Assembly (NCBI GenBank): GCA_000934385.1
Contig: KN880441.1
Coordinates: 186,001-250,000 of the forward strand
Origin: Cylindrobasidium torrendii FP15055 ss-10
Taxonomy: Eukaryota; Basidiomycota; Agaricomycetes; Agaricales; Physalacriaceae
Length of the DNA: 64,000 bases
Direction of reading: 5' to 3'
Every line of letters begins with the position of its first letter. Within the stretch, counting starts at the first letter, position 1. Below are positions 25,529-37,975 of the stretch, piece after piece. The position numbers and the translations under genes were made by a program. The notes below the pieces were generated by a model. That model was given only the letters and a program-made list of their open reading frames with translations. It was not told where the DNA came from and made no database searches.

Positions 25529-28265
25529 ATGAGCGTTGCACTGCTAGCTGGGTCGCAACGATGGCGCGGCCTCCGCTGGACACTGTTTTCCCGCTCGTTC
25601 GTTGAGCAACCTCGGCCAACGGAGGTCATTCCTACCAGCCCTCCGAATCCCACCTTTTTCGAGAACGAGGAATATGCGCCGCCTTCCGTGGAAAGGATTT
25701 CTGAGAAGGGGCCCCTCGAACGCGCAATTCACAATCGTGACTGGCAGCTAGCGACGCGACTTCGTGATGAAATTCTTGAAGACGGACAACGGATCCAACC
25801 CAATATAGCGTACGAGAAAGCGGCCGTGGCCCTAATATCCCGTTTGCCGTCCTCTCTACAGTGGCTCCGCTTGTACCCCGACGCCCAGCACGGTCCCTCG
25901 AACCCTCTCCCAACTCTCCGTAGTGTCATCCTCGCGTCCGGCCAGTCCCCTGATGTCGTATACCAGGTTGCGATGACCCTTGCGGAAAAGGGCTATGCCT
26001 CCATAGTCCGCGACGAATTTATACCATTCTTGGCCAAGTCCACTCTGCCCACCGACCAGAAAACTACAATGCTCTCCACTCTACAAACCGCAACACTCCC
26101 CTCTCTCCTCCCTGCTCGCAACGCCTACTCGACGTCTTTTCTAGAAGATGAAGACCTAGTCGATTACCGCGAATTCGCACCGACCGCTGAGCAAGCCCGT
26201 TACCGTCATGATTCCCCAGCGGTCAAGCTTGCTCGCCATATCCGTCACAATAGACTGGACCTAGCTACTCAACTTCTCAAGGAGCTGCGGTCTCTCGGCG
26301 TGCCCATCGCTCCTTCACAAGTCTACGTCCAAGCTGCCGATGCCGTCTACCAAACTGGCAAGGATGCAGAAGACGCTGTCGAGCTATTCATCAGCTGGCT
26401 CGAACTTCTGCCATATCATCGCGATGTTCCATTTCTCCATATGTCCAGCCTTTGTAGGCACCTCTTTTGGGTACCTTCACCCGACCTGCGTTTTGTCGTT
26501 CCTTTCTTACAGATTATGGCCGAGAAAGGGTTCGTTGGGATCGTTTCCCGCCGTCTCAAGGCATTGCTCTATGCGTCGGATGAGACTATTCTGGGCGTAT
26601 GGGATCACGTCCAGATCTCAGTGGCTCGATACGTGCACCTTTGCGATACTTTGCCTCCCGGCGAGGGCCAGAATTCACTTGCATTACGTGGCGCTCTCAA
26701 CACACGCACAGGCATCGCCCGCCTAAGCTACGACATACACCGACTTCAACAATCCATGGTCCGATTTCTTCATAAGCACGAACGTACCGAACTTGCGAAG
26801 TCGATTAGCCAGCCCATCGACCTAGTGGCTCTCATGGCACGCGTTGATGAAGACACTTTCACATCTACTGTCCAAGCCTCTGAGCTGAGCAATAGCAGAT
26901 TTACGCCAGAGGTCATCGTGCAAACCTTGCCCCATGACACGCACAAGACCTTCGACAATCTGGCTCAAGCCCTGTTATACTTGCGGAGCATATCACGCGT
27001 GGCTGTAATTCCCCATATTGATACTGTTCGCCATTTCTATCACCACTACACGCTCGCTGGCCGCACGAGAGCTTTACATTCGCTCCGTCGGCGCTATATC
27101 AAACTCAACCCAGCTGCTGCATCCGTCTTCTTGTTTTGCGCCATGGAAAACAGTCGAAACATCGCAGCTAGTCGTAGCTGGGACCATCCCTACTACCGGA
27201 CGGCACTCTCAATTTTCTACTACAACTTCAACGGCTACGGTGTTCCGATGGACGAACTGCGCCAGCTGGCTCAGAGGAAAGACGATGGTACAGATGACCA
27301 GGCAGCTTACATCAGTGTAGCCAACCGGGCGAAGTTATGGCCTCTGCCCGCACATGCCGCCATCGTGTGGGAATGTCTTCTCAAGTGTACACACGCGCGC
27401 GAGGTTGATGCACTTTGGGATACCCTGCTCGATGTCACGTACAAGACACTTCGCAGCGGCCCGGCGAAGTGGAGGGATCCGACGCCATTCTGCAACATGT
27501 TCGGCCTCTTCTTGGACAGGATGATGCAGCTGCACGGGTTACAGCGGGGCGTTGATATGCTGAACCAAATGCAGAGTGTGGGTGTCGCCCCGAATGCGTT
27601 GCATTATGGGAAGGTGGCAGCGTTCGCGGCCAAGTGCAAAGATTTGGAAACGGCACTGTTTATACTTGGCAGACTAGAGCAGCTTTGGGATGCAGGAGGC
27701 GCGGTAGAGCGAATCGTCGAGCTTCCAAAGGAAACTTCCTCTAACAGTGAGCATTTAATCTTCCCTCGAACGACGCTGACCTCTCGCAGTTCCAAGACCA
27801 GTTACCGCAGAATGGCTAAGCTCACTATCGGACGACGAGTTGGAACACCTTCCCCCTCATACGCGATTGGCATTCGATGACCCTGTCCCTGCAATTGGAG
27901 ACCCTGTCCGCGTGCCCATCCCGGCGACACCGCCTCGGGACCAACTCTTCGCACCTAGTGTCGAGGTTTACATCGGCATCATGCGTGGTCTACTCATGGT
28001 TCGTGAACTGCCAACGCTGCGGGAGGTACATCAGCGTTTCCTCAAGTACTTCATCCCTTCGGATGGCGCAAATGTACACCTCGATAGACTATACAGGGAC
28101 TGGCACCTGGTCAGACGCGGCACGATGTTCGAATATGGGGGAATACTGCGACTTGGGGCAAGGAGAAATGAGGGGCGTATACGAGGAGAGTGGATGCTGA
28201 CGGGCAAGGATCCGGCATTCAAGGCGAGAACGAGGATACCGTTGTCCGAGCGTCGTCAGCAGTAG
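25529..28265 (+). CDS. PPR-like mitochondrial helical-repeat protein (897 aa)
   Basis: Two exons: 25529-27746 and 27790-28265, with a 43 nt phase-1 intron. The N-terminus (MSVALLAGSQRWRGLRW, then SRSF) is basic, without acids, and fits a mitochondrial presequence. The body is all helical, with degenerate helix-turn-helix units. The best pentatricopeptide-like repeats are near residues 660-720 (RGVDMLNQMQSVGVAPNALH, then KDLETALFILGRLEQL), and earlier ones include LATQLLKELRSLGVPIAPSQ. PPR proteins bind organelle RNA and act in processing or translation; a mitochondrial RNA role is inferred from repeats plus presequence. The specific orthologue is not recognised. The C-terminal exon (DWHLVRRGTMFEYGGILRLG) has no motif I can name. 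Confidence 0.85.
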
Positions 28266-28588
28266 GTAGGTATGCTAGTGCAAAAGTAACATACGAAATA
28301 GGCATTCAAATTGGCTATTGTGCGTAATCGACGCCCATCCGTCTAGAAATCGGAAGGCGATGCACTTATGTGGCGAGACTGACATATGGGATGACTTCGA
28401 TTTGCCTGGGTACGGGCACTGCCGTGCGCCTGCTTCCTCCCGTTTTGTCTGTTTTCTTACTCTTTCTTCGATTTTGCTCGTACTGACCCTTTGCTGTCCA
28501 TCCAGTTGGCTTCGCTAGAAGAATATCTGGTGCCACAGAGGCATTCCGACTGTCAAAACCGATTCCGCCGCAATCTTATCAGGCTAAG
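28266..28588. other. Intergenic flank left of the MITE-like element
   Basis: 323 bp between the PPR-like gene and the inverted-repeat element. No gene is supported. Confidence 0.35.
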
Positions 28589-29117
28589 TCTATTCGGGAA
28601 CCCGGGTTCCTGGGGTTCCCCGTCACATCACGCATTGCGCCACGCAAAAATGTAACACATTAAAGATATCCTGGAGTCGCTTAGAGTATCTCAAGCGTAT
28701 ATATATGTAATACAAGATGTTTTTGAGTGGAAACCCGAAGTATAGAGGGCCTCAAGAGCAAAGGGCATCCCAAAGGCAAGTTTGATGCGCCAGCCATGCT
28801 CTAACAAGTGAGTACTGAGGCTCCCAGATCCGCTGTTAAATGTTGATAGTATATAGGCAACTTGTGAGATATTCAGCTGCGTAAATAGGGCACCCTACTA
28901 GCTTGCTACTGGGCCTCATCCTTCTGTGTCCTTGTACCCCCATTACCAAGGGTGAACAGCAAGAATATACAGCTAAGAACGTTACATAGTATATCCCAAG
29001 GAGTAATCAAGCATATTAGAGTGTAATTACTGCTATCCAACCCCTTCTGAAGCTCGCCAGACTGTGGCGCAAGCGTGACGTGACGGGGAACCCCAGGAAC
29101 CCGGGTTCCCGAATAGA
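28589..29117. mobile_element. MITE-like element with ~54 bp terminal inverted repeats
   Basis: The left end (28589-28643) and the reverse complement of the right end (29064-29117) match at all but about two positions, starting TCTATTCGGGAACCCGGG. The arms contain a further palindrome (GGGAACCCGGGTTCC). The 420 bp interior is AT-rich and has no coding frame, as expected of a non-autonomous DNA transposon. Flanks are ctaag on the left and ttatt on the right. A TA or a three-base TAA/TTA-type target duplication is possible but not resolved. It lies 199 bp upstream of the FAD monooxygenase start, close to its promoter. Confidence 0.75.
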
Positions 29118-29256
29118 TTATTCCATCTTATCATGGCGCCCATCGCGCGTTAGGCTCATCTCATCGTCGGTCTAAATTATGAAATGATCAAATATGCTGC
29201 CTTTGATTTAATATTTCAAGCGAGACCAGGGCACAGATGCCAATTATCGTCGTGCT

Positions 29257-29263
29257 ATAAAAC
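29257..29263 (+). promoter_or_regulatory. TATA box of the FAD monooxygenase gene
   Basis: TATAAAA lies 59 bp before the ATG at 29316 and 140 bp from the right end of the MITE-like element. Confidence 0.55.
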
Positions 29264-29315
29264 CCCGCTAGTCCGGAAGAGTCTCTTCCCCGAACCGACC
29301 GTCTTTGTCTCCATC

Positions 29316-31342
29316 ATGGTTTCTCCTGTATACTACACCCTGCCAGCTTCATTGGTGGGGGTAGTCCTTGTCTTCGACGCATTCTGGCGCCTGCTTCGGT
29401 CGCATCTTGTTGCGAAATACTCTTCTATAGAGGATATCAAAGGCTTGGGACAGGCTCGTCCTGATGACACTAAGATTCGTGGTACTGCCGTCGTCTGCGG
29501 TGGAAGGTGAGTATAAGTGGAGTTGACCCGCATATGTGCTCACTGTATTGGCTTCAGCTACGCTGGCCTAGCTACTGCACGTGTACTGCACGACCACTTC
29601 GAGCGCGTTGTAATCATCGAACCGGAGGAATGGCTGCGTGAAGACGATGCTCGTCGCACGGATTCATGGAACCAACAACAGAAGCGTGCTAGGATCGTGC
29701 AATATCACTCCTTACAGAGTACGTTCATTTCCCACTCATTCTCTACTGTTCTCACGCCGCGATAGCTACTCAACCCTTCGTCCTCAATACCCTTCGCTAT
29801 CTTTTCCCTGCGTGGGATATGACTTGTGAAGAGTCTGGGATTCGGTACGTTTCTTCCCTATCGTCCAGTGCATTCACTCATGCAGTTCAGGATCGCTCCG
29901 TTTTCTCTCAACTACCTGTGGTCAGGGAGGAGCGCCAAGGAGCCAAACTCATACTTTGGTGGTAGCCTCCCGAACGCTATGTTCGCTTCGCGCCGTGCGC
30001 TGGAGACGACCCTGCGGAGGAGCGTGCTCAACTCGAAGGATTATCCCAACATCGTCCAAATCTCTGGTCAAGTTACCGACTTCCTGAAAGACTATCACCG
30101 TGCAGCGCGCGTTGCGGGCGTCGTCTATCGGTCATCGGACGGGACAGAGCATCGTCTGGACGCCGAACTTGTTGTCGGTAGGTCCCTACATACTGCCTAC
30201 TCTTCGATCCACTGAGTCTGGTGACAGACTGTACGGGAACGGCACAAGCTGGTCTGAAATGGCTTTCGGCAGCTGGATTTGACGCAGACATTCGACGCGA
30301 TACTTACGATCCCAAGACGCGCTATGCAACGTTCAACTTCAAGATCACGCCCGAGCTGGCGGCGAAGCTTCCCGTCCCTGGAGGATTCCACCGTCCGTCC
30401 GGCGGATATGCTATCAGCATTCCGGATGCTGCAAAAGACAACAAGGGACTGTGTATTGTGCGCAACGAGGATAACCGCTGTACGCTTCTAACATTATTAC
30501 CCTTTGACGGAAGCTAATCTCCGCTTTAGTGCAAGTATGTTGCGGTAGCTGGGGCACCCCGGATACACCCATAGTGAAGACGGTCGATGGGATTCTGGCG
30601 TACTGCAATGCTCTCAGGCTTGACGAGCCCCTCCCGCAATGGGTACTGGTCACCATGGAACTTCTGCGCGAAGCTGAAGAAGACATGTACTGCAGCCAAG
30701 TCAGCGTCGGTGCGTTCAATGTACGTTCTCTAATCGTCGTTTACTGACACGCTCTCTGCAGGGCCCTCGTATCTCCTCAAGTTCCAGGAGAGCAACAGTC
30801 TCCCAACCAACTTCGTGGCTCTGGGCGATGCCGTCTGTCGCGTGAACCCTCTATACGGACATGGGTTTGCCAAAGCGCTCGCTGGTGCTACTTGCCTCAA
30901 CACCATCCTCAACCGCACCCGGAACGCAACCACACTCCCTGGGACATTCAGCAAGGACTTCTTCGGACTGCACGCTAATAAGATTGTCCCAATGTGGTGC
31001 GTTCGTTTACCTCAGAAATCGACAACCGATGCTAAGTGGCTGCAGGGAGCTGCCCATCCTTTCTGACTATGGCCAGGAGGCAACGACTCCGCTCGCGGGC
31101 GAGAAGAAGAGTTCTACTGACGGCTTGCGCTGGTATCTCAGCCAGATTGTCAAGCTTTCTTTGACGGACGAGTCGGCAGGTCAGTACTATCCTTTCGTAT
31201 TTGCCCGTGTTTTAACGCTGGTATTGCAGCTGTCCCAGCATTCCTGGGAGTCAGCCTCCTAGGCGGCGCTCCGATGGACCTTCTACACCCTTCACTTATT
31301 GTGAAGGTTTTATGCCAATGCCTGTTCAGCAAAGCTCGTTAA
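29316..31342 (+). CDS. Membrane-anchored FAD-dependent monooxygenase (543 aa)
   Basis: Nine exons: 29316-29506, 29558-29718, 29766-29844, 29891-30177, 30228-30479, 30530-30709, 30762-30996, 31046-31179, 31230-31342; the frame is continuous through all eight introns. An N-terminal membrane helix lies at about residues 7-27. Next comes the dinucleotide-binding turn, VVCGGSYAGLATARVL, with IIEPEEW closing the Rossmann strand. Mid-protein LVVDCTGTAQAGLKWL matches this group of flavin hydroxylases. The FAD GD motif is VALGDAVCRVNPLYGHG. The C-terminus has a second hydrophobic stretch. It probably hydroxylates or epoxidises a lipophilic substrate with NAD(P)H and O2; the substrate is unknown. It is not squalene epoxidase by motif. 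No other pathway gene sits next to it except the distant P450s. Confidence 0.9.
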
Positions 31343-31938
31343 GTATAAGACGAGCTCGCTGATCAGTGCAGATGAACCCCATGTAGCTTTGGCTTGATGA
31401 CATACACGCTGATTTCTGTATTTTTCCTTGTAACTTCTATTTGTTGTACTTAACGGTTGTACTGTATGATGAAATGAGACAGGTGTACACATTAGCGAGA
31501 GTGGAGGAGCGAGCTGTGAATACAGAAACTGGTACTCATCGGACCCCAATCCTATTGAGGTGAAATCAATCACACTCTGTGGGTAAGTTTGGTTCTGCCT
31601 TTCCTATGCCACCTTGGCTCGTGATACATGTGTCGTATTCAGACTTGTGGGTCTCTCATTCACTTTAATTGTCGGCAAGGTTCTTAAGTTTACGAATGCC
31701 TTTTCGGTGAAGACTCGAGGAGATACCTCGGCGCAGTCGGGCATGCTGAAATATGCTGCCAGTCCGCGCATAGACGTGGATAAATGTATGCATTACAAGT
31801 TACAACGCCGACGTGTAGGCGACGTAGGGGTGTCCGACAAAACGAAGGGAATAGTATTATAAGTTATGCAACGATGAGAGGATAAGTTAGAGTCTGTGCG
31901 TTTGGGTATGAAACAAAGCTTAAGATGCATAGAAGGGT
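31343..31938. other. Intergenic region between convergent genes
   Basis: 596 bp between the FAD monooxygenase and the convergent DUF6699-like gene. It should hold both 3' ends. No gene is supported. Confidence 0.35.
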
Positions 31939-32617
31939 CTAGTAAACGCAATTCTGGAAATGTACCTTCCATTTTGACTGGTCTGCGTCTGGGCAACGGA
32001 GGGATACGCCAGCGAAGCTGGTGGGAACCTGTTTCCGAGTATCGAGCTTGTCCTGAAGGACAGCGGCTGTACGATTCAAGACGTCTGCGACGGTGACATA
32101 CGACGCTCCCTCTCCAGGCTTGACCTCAATGTTGAAGCGGTCGGCGAGCGTCTCGACGAGGAGGAGCAAGTGGCGCATGGGTGGGTGGCACGCCGACTCG
32201 TGACTCCAAATGTCGCCGAGGGCATTAGGATGTAGAGGGCGTGAGAGGTCCACAGGAGGCGTTGATCCAACGCGAAGAGATGTGTGGATGGACACTTTTT
32301 GCGGGTTTGGTGGGGAGGGTATCCTGACCAGAGGTACGGATGCCGAACGAACAATGGCGCCGGCACTGCCAGATGCGGGTCCCGTATTTTGAATGGATTT
32401 GTGAAACGATGGACCAGCTTGTGGTTGGTGGGCTTGGGAAGGGGAGATGCTCGAGCGTCGGGGCACCTGAAGGATTGGCTTCGGCAATGACATGGTGGAT
32501 CCAGAGAGACTCCGGCTCGTCCGACGACGCTGAGGGAATTCGACTGGCACGTCGTATGAAGCCCGCCTCTGACGCCCCGATGATGGGGGGTGCGGTTTTC
32601 GCAGCGCTGGAGACCAT
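31939..32617 (-). CDS. DUF6699-like protein (209 aa)
   Basis: Two exons: 32467-32617 and 31939-32417, with a 49 nt phase-1 intron (donor gtgccc is weak). This model starts MVSSAAKTAPPIIGASE, continues ESLWIHHVIAEANPS and joins the second exon in frame with GC-rich third codon positions. The unspliced alternative is a continuous frame from the ATG at 32715 (258 aa) with an Arg/Ser-rich start. Both share the C-terminal domain: SRPLHPNALGDIWS, a helix HLLLLVETLADRF, then YVTVADVLNRTAAVLQ. This order (LHP, W-D/S, vTVaDVL) resembles DUF6699, common in Agaricomycetes and of unknown function. The assignment is tentative. Confidence 0.55.
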
Positions 32618-32715
32618 GGCCGAATGCGTCGATGTTGAGGTGTGAACGCTATGCTTCCCAGTTCGAGGACAGTATCGTTAAATCGTAATTGTTTCTCGAC
32701 GATAGCAAATGGCAT

Positions 32716-35158
32716 TGTATAGATTGGGGATGGTCAAAGTGCAGGAGGACTGAGGGATTCTTCTGAATAGAACCATGGTCGTTTTATGTGGTTCTCCAAC
32801 GAGAGATGAGATAAACATTGCACCTCGTCGACTCGCAGCCAATAGTGATCGCGCCTCGAGGTGCAGGCGAGGTTCTATGACGGGATGAGCACTTCTGTTC
32901 CGAGCCGCCGTGACGGGGGAAGGGGACCATTCACAGAATGGAGTGTGGTACACACTGGAGCTTAATAGTGGGGCCAATATTTGCGCGTGCCTGCATAGAT
33001 AGCCCACACCCTAGTATACATGCCTCGATAACGGCCCCTCATCTCACCTTCTATTGAATCGACCCCCACCACTCATTATCATGTCTCTGGCTATGCCCAA
33101 ATGGTAGGAATGGAATTGACATCAAAGCCCGGAATATCGAAGGATGCGGCCATTGTGTGAATGTCCATTTGACTCGGACGCTCACTGCACTGGCGCTTGT
33201 TCATCACTTCAAGCCGTAATGCGACGCTAACATAACAAAGTCTGGCATGGACAGGAATTAAGGTAGCACCCAACACGTGTACACTGTGTACAAGGGAAAT
33301 TGCCAATTTAGTAGGCGAGCTGTAGCAGCCACAATGATGATTGAAGGCTCGTCGACCCCGACGTCGAACAATTCTTAAAACGTATAGTAAAGCCAATCAA
33401 ATTGCGTACAGCAGTGCTCACGGACCAAGCTTGTCGTATCATTAATTAAATGATAGGATATGACGCTTCAAGGTTAGAATTTGACTATACTCACAACCAC
33501 CTTCAAGTTGTAACACTGGCTTCGATTTAAACCTTGTTTGTATGCCCCAGTGACCTTCGCAGAGGGAAGGCATAACATAATCCAATGCGTATCCACTATT
33601 GAGTCCAGCATAGTATGTTTTGAACACGATGCACCTCTGTTGGTGCTTCGCGGGCGCGTTTTTGTGAACGTCCTTGATGAAGAAATTCTGAATGTATCGT
33701 CTTCGTCATCGACCCACGGTAGTAGGACTATCACTAGTGCTCGAGCTTTCAGCGTGTCAGCTGCGTTTCATTTACCGTATCCTTCTTTCGTAAGTACCAA
33801 CGGTATGGGACCGAGAAACAACAGGTAGAAGCTAGATGGCTGCGAATCAACTAGAATTGGACTCAATGGTCTACTATTGCCTTGCAGATACTTGCCTTGC
33901 TGCCGGTTACGTATAGAAGCATGCCGAAGCTTTGCATGTCGCGCGCTTTGAGCACTCTAATGGTCCATGAATGAGTGTCCCCAGCCACTGTCATTTTCAG
34001 AGAGAAAGCAAGCCAACCTGGGTATTCATGTGATCGAATCGTTGAGTGGCACAGTTTCCTAAGAACGTAGTTTAGTTTCGATTTAATTTTGAGGCTCCAC
34101 ATATTGGGAACCGGCAATATTATAGCAGTAGTGCAGCAGTATTGCAGCAGGCCCTGTCTTTGGCTCATATCTATCAAGTCGTCAGTACAAAAATGGCAGT
34201 AAAAACGCACATATTTAACCGCTTAATCCAAGTGTCAAAGCTTGGCTCTACATAAACGTCAATAATCTATGCAGCTTTCCACTCGTTTGTGCGTACACAT
34301 CTCATTGATTTATCACATATTCCGACTCCACGATGAGCATCACGCTTTGAAGTCCGTCCGAGCCTCCCATCCTCTTCGGCATACACCGACCTTCTTTTTC
34401 ATAAAGGATAATACTAGAGACTCTAGCGTAGCTACATAAGACACTGATAGCCCATTAGGACACCGGAATTCATCATATTTTCGTCAATCATTGCTTCACG
34501 AAGCTTGTACGAAAGGTGCTCGCCTGCAACCCGCCTACACCTCAAAAGACCTTGTTGGGCTAAGTATCATCTGCGGTGAGGGAATATGGCGCATGTGTTC
34601 CACCCAGCCCCGCAATATTCGACCAGTGAAGAGGTCAGACGATATGGCGCGCTCGCTCGTCACAAGACACCTTCACTAGTAGTGGAGAGTCGAATTCTCA
34701 TTGAGCGGCATCACATTGACAAGGCATTCCGACAGTCTCGGGACCCTTTTCGCCAGTGGCCTTATTTCTCGAGGTACTTAGCACTAGTGCAGGACGAATG
34801 AGATTGATCTCGGGAGTCGGGGTTGTCGAACTTGTGGGTACCTCGGGATGGACGTACCAACTTAGCCCCGTTGATGGTGTCCCGTTATGACGAGAGTGGG
34901 CCATCCTCGTTTATTCTAGACTCCAGCAATCCAGAGCCCATGCAAACGACCCAACGTTGTAGTCCCTCAGCTAGAAAGGGTGACATGTTAGCCGAGCCAA
35001 CGGTTTCGAACGCAAAGCATGCATAATGATCCCACCATGATGCCATTGTCCAACCAAGATCCCATTACCGGCAAAATCTACGACTCTACACGATAGCTTA
35101 CAAGTAGTTCTAACACGAGCAGCAGACATGCGCAACGAAACGACTAGATGTGCGTGAA
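32716..35158. other. Gene-poor stretch, 2.4 kb
   Basis: No convincing gene on either strand. Open frames are short and show no family resemblance. No long repeat, LTR or terminal inverted repeat was found by eye. The left edge should hold the promoter of the DUF6699-like gene. Confidence 0.4.
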
Positions 35159-37215
35159 TTACCCTTTGTAGGCCATGGCGTCCCGGTCGTCTGCCATCAA
35201 CCGGGCCCACTCTAAGCACAGGCGATACAGATATACTACATCAAATGTTAGAAAATGACCACGCTGGAAAGACAAGAACGTCGTGAATGAAGAAGACGCA
35301 CCCTCCATGTCCTCTTTCCGTCCCATTGTCTTCTTCCACTGTTTCCCGCCGCGGGCTATCCGCTTTAGCCTATGGTCTCCCTCCTTATTTCTAAAGTCGC
35401 GAAGCGTCAGGCCCGTCGTCCGCCCGTCCTCTGTCGGTCCGTGTATCAACCCTTGTTCCTCTGCCAGTGCGATAGCGGTGGGTGGTGGGCCAGAGAAATA
35501 CGCATATATATTGTAAATCTCCTTGTACGTCGTTGATAGCGGGATAAAATGCACCCTACTCGAAATGAGTTTCCAGCCCACATTAGAAAGAATGCAAAGA
35601 CATACCAAGGTTGAATCCAGTCCGAATAGTATTCGTCGTATACGGTGGATTTGATAGGGACTGAGTCGCTAGCCAAGTACGCCATGAACTTGCCGGAGTA
35701 CCCCATACCGTCGAGATCTGCGACGTACTTGTACGACCAGTGTGTTCCCAGAGCAACTGCGTCTCCAAAGTGGTGGTCCGCCTCGAGAGCCTCAAGCCCA
35801 CCAGGATACGCGCCAGGATTGGTCGCCTTCACGAATGCGACATCCATCACGTCGTAGTTGAGGTCTGCAAGTGGCATCGTTGTGCTCACATAATGTGATC
35901 CAGCGGGGTCCAGGAAGGTTATGGTCTTGTTGTCTGTGACACTGTCGCTGGATGCCATGCGGACGAAGCGGTGACGGTGGTATTGGGGCGCATAGCCTGG
36001 AGGGCTGTTGCCCCCGCCGGTCGACGCACCGCGCCAGAAGATCTTGTCTTGTTTGTCCTGCCATGGCACCTCCATGTCGTCCAACTCTTTCAGCTCGAGA
36101 TTGATAGGGTCCCATCCATACGTATAGTGGGCCGTGCTGCCGTAGTAGTAGTGGCTGGGAATACGGATGTCCAAGAAACCCTTGGCTTTGGCCGGGCTGA
36201 AGACTGGGTAGAGCGCTGGTATGGTTCTCCAGTCCGAGAACAAGTGGCCTTGCTGGTAGTGCGCATGTGGCTTGTCACAAAGATCCAAATTGGACGAGGT
36301 TTTGGAGAGGAAATGGAAGTCATTGTCTCCGCGCGGGCTCATTGAGAATATTGAGCGGACGGACGAGTACAGTCGCCGGGCTGGAGATGACGGGTGGCAT
36401 GTTCGCCGCACAGCTTCCCAGACGTCGCTTTCGCCTTGCCAGTCTGGAGTAAATGGGCCCCCGAGAACCTTCTCCACGCCTAATGATGAGTCTTGCACTG
36501 TCAAATTGGGGTATTGGCGATGCTCCCAAGGAACGACGACGCGACCCTCGGCCCTTGCGTTTATTGGAAAGTCCAAGTCGGGAAGCTACACGTTGATTAG
36601 TTAAGCCCATGGGTTATGCGGAAGACGCACCAAACGAGTGAACTTTTCCGTCATCCGCTTGAAACCTTGCGCACGCGCGCTGACATCCGTACTCTCAGAG
36701 TCTTTGCCCAAATTCACCACTGTAGTCTTCCCATCGCGTATCCGCACAATGTCAATGGATGGCAGGGACCCCACCTGCACTGCCCGCCGCCTCATTTCGC
36801 GTCCAGAGAGCGCCCAGAATGGTTCCAAATCCTCGGATATAGCATCAAACTCGTCCATCATCACAAAGTCGGCCTTCTGAGCAAACGCGAACCACTGGTC
36901 GAAGCCCTTTGGTGGATTCCGCTTGTAGCGTTTCTTGTATTCCGCCACGGCTGCCTTCAGCGTCTTGCTCTGCCCGTCCACCTTGCGCCTGAATGCGTTC
37001 TCCGCCTCGTCCATTAAGTGTGGGATAGGATGTTGTGTTAACCGCGGGGTTTTTGATTTGTCGTGCGCGGCTTCTGCTATTATTTCTGGGGCGTCATCCG
37101 TTTTGTTTGCAGCGAAAAGACCGAATTGTAGGAAGACCAAGAAGACGCAGACAATGAAGACATAACCTCCTTGGCGCTGCCAGAAGCTGCCGTCGCGTAG
37201 AGCGTGTCGCAGCAT
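35159..37215 (-). CDS. GT90 (CAP10-type) Golgi glycosyltransferase (631 aa)
   Basis: Four exons: 36631-37215, 35606-36585, 35302-35555, 35159-35235. Type II membrane topology: a short basic N-terminus, one membrane helix at about residues 17-37 (YVFIVCVFLVFLQFGLF), a stem, then a lumenal catalytic domain. CAP10/GT90 hallmarks include KKRYKRNPPKGFDQWFAFA, FLDIRIPSHYYYGS, KIFWRGASTGGGNSP, YKYVADLDGMGYSGKF, LASDSVPIKSTVYDEYYSDW and VHFIPLSTTYKEIYNIYAYF. The family includes protein O-glucosyl- and xylosyltransferases and the cryptococcal beta-1,2-xylosyltransferase. In fungi the role is capsule, wall or glycolipid xylosylation; the exact donor and acceptor cannot be read from sequence. The length is normal and no catalytic block is missing. 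Confidence 0.93.
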
Positions 37216-37659
37216 AGTAGCCAGCGTCGCCGAGTGAGTAAATGCTCAGACGACGAGAAACGAGAGACAGGGAGATTGGGGAGTTGATGGGGGTCGTGGA
37301 CAGGGCCCGCGCGCATCACTCCCGCTTCACTTTCCCACGCTCATCGATCAGTGATTTCATTTGGACCAACTTTGACCACTCCCTTCATGGCCGCAGGGTC
37401 AGATCTTTCTTTCTTCGTCTCTGGCTCCGTCATTTGCCTGGCACGGAGGATGTCGCTGCAAATTTCTATACCCAGCCTAATGTGGACTCAAGCCGAGGCC
37501 TTGCTCGACTCGGCCATGACCTCGACACGTCCTGGTTCCCCATGGTAGTCTGTATATAAGATTCGTTCGAATCTTCGAAGCCGTGTAAACGACACACACC
37601 ACCGACGTCAAGTCCTGGCCCATCCCTGAGGCGTCCGCCCCCATTTCAAAACCACAAAC
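37216..37659. other. Divergent promoter region of GT90 and the small protein
   Basis: 444 bp separate two divergent start codons (37215 minus, 37660 plus). A TATA-like TATATAAG lies at 37553-37560, about 100 bp before the plus-strand ATG. Confidence 0.45.
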
Positions 37660-37975
37660 ATGCTACCATCATTGGCCCGCCGTGCTCTGGCTGCGAACCA
37701 TGGACTCTTTCACTCATCTGGCGGCTCCATGCGACCTATGCTACCCAAAATCCGCCCTCAGGTGCGTCTTCAATCCTCCCATCAAAAAGTGTCACTCAAA
37801 CTCTTTCCAGACGGTAGACCTCACTGCAATAGCATCAGGGACCACCGCTGGTGTGTCCATTATGGCGACAGCGTTCGCAACAAGCAGTATCGTCGCCGCC
37901 TTGAAGAACGGAGAACTAGGGCGTTATTCCATCGACGCAGACGACTATTGGATCGCGTATTGCGTCTTGTCATAG
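37660..37975 (+). CDS. Small, probably mitochondrial membrane protein (88 aa)
   Basis: Two exons: 37660-37761 and 37811-37975, with a 49 nt phase-0 intron. The N-terminus MLPSLARRALAANHGLF is basic and without acids, fitting a mitochondrial presequence. The second exon encodes one hydrophobic segment (GTTAGVSIMATAFATSSIVA) and a polar end GRYSIDADDYWIAYCVLS. I do not recognise a named family. It could be a small inner-membrane or respiratory-complex accessory protein, which is a guess from size and topology. It is divergent from the GT90 gene and has a TATA-like box upstream. Confidence 0.7.
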
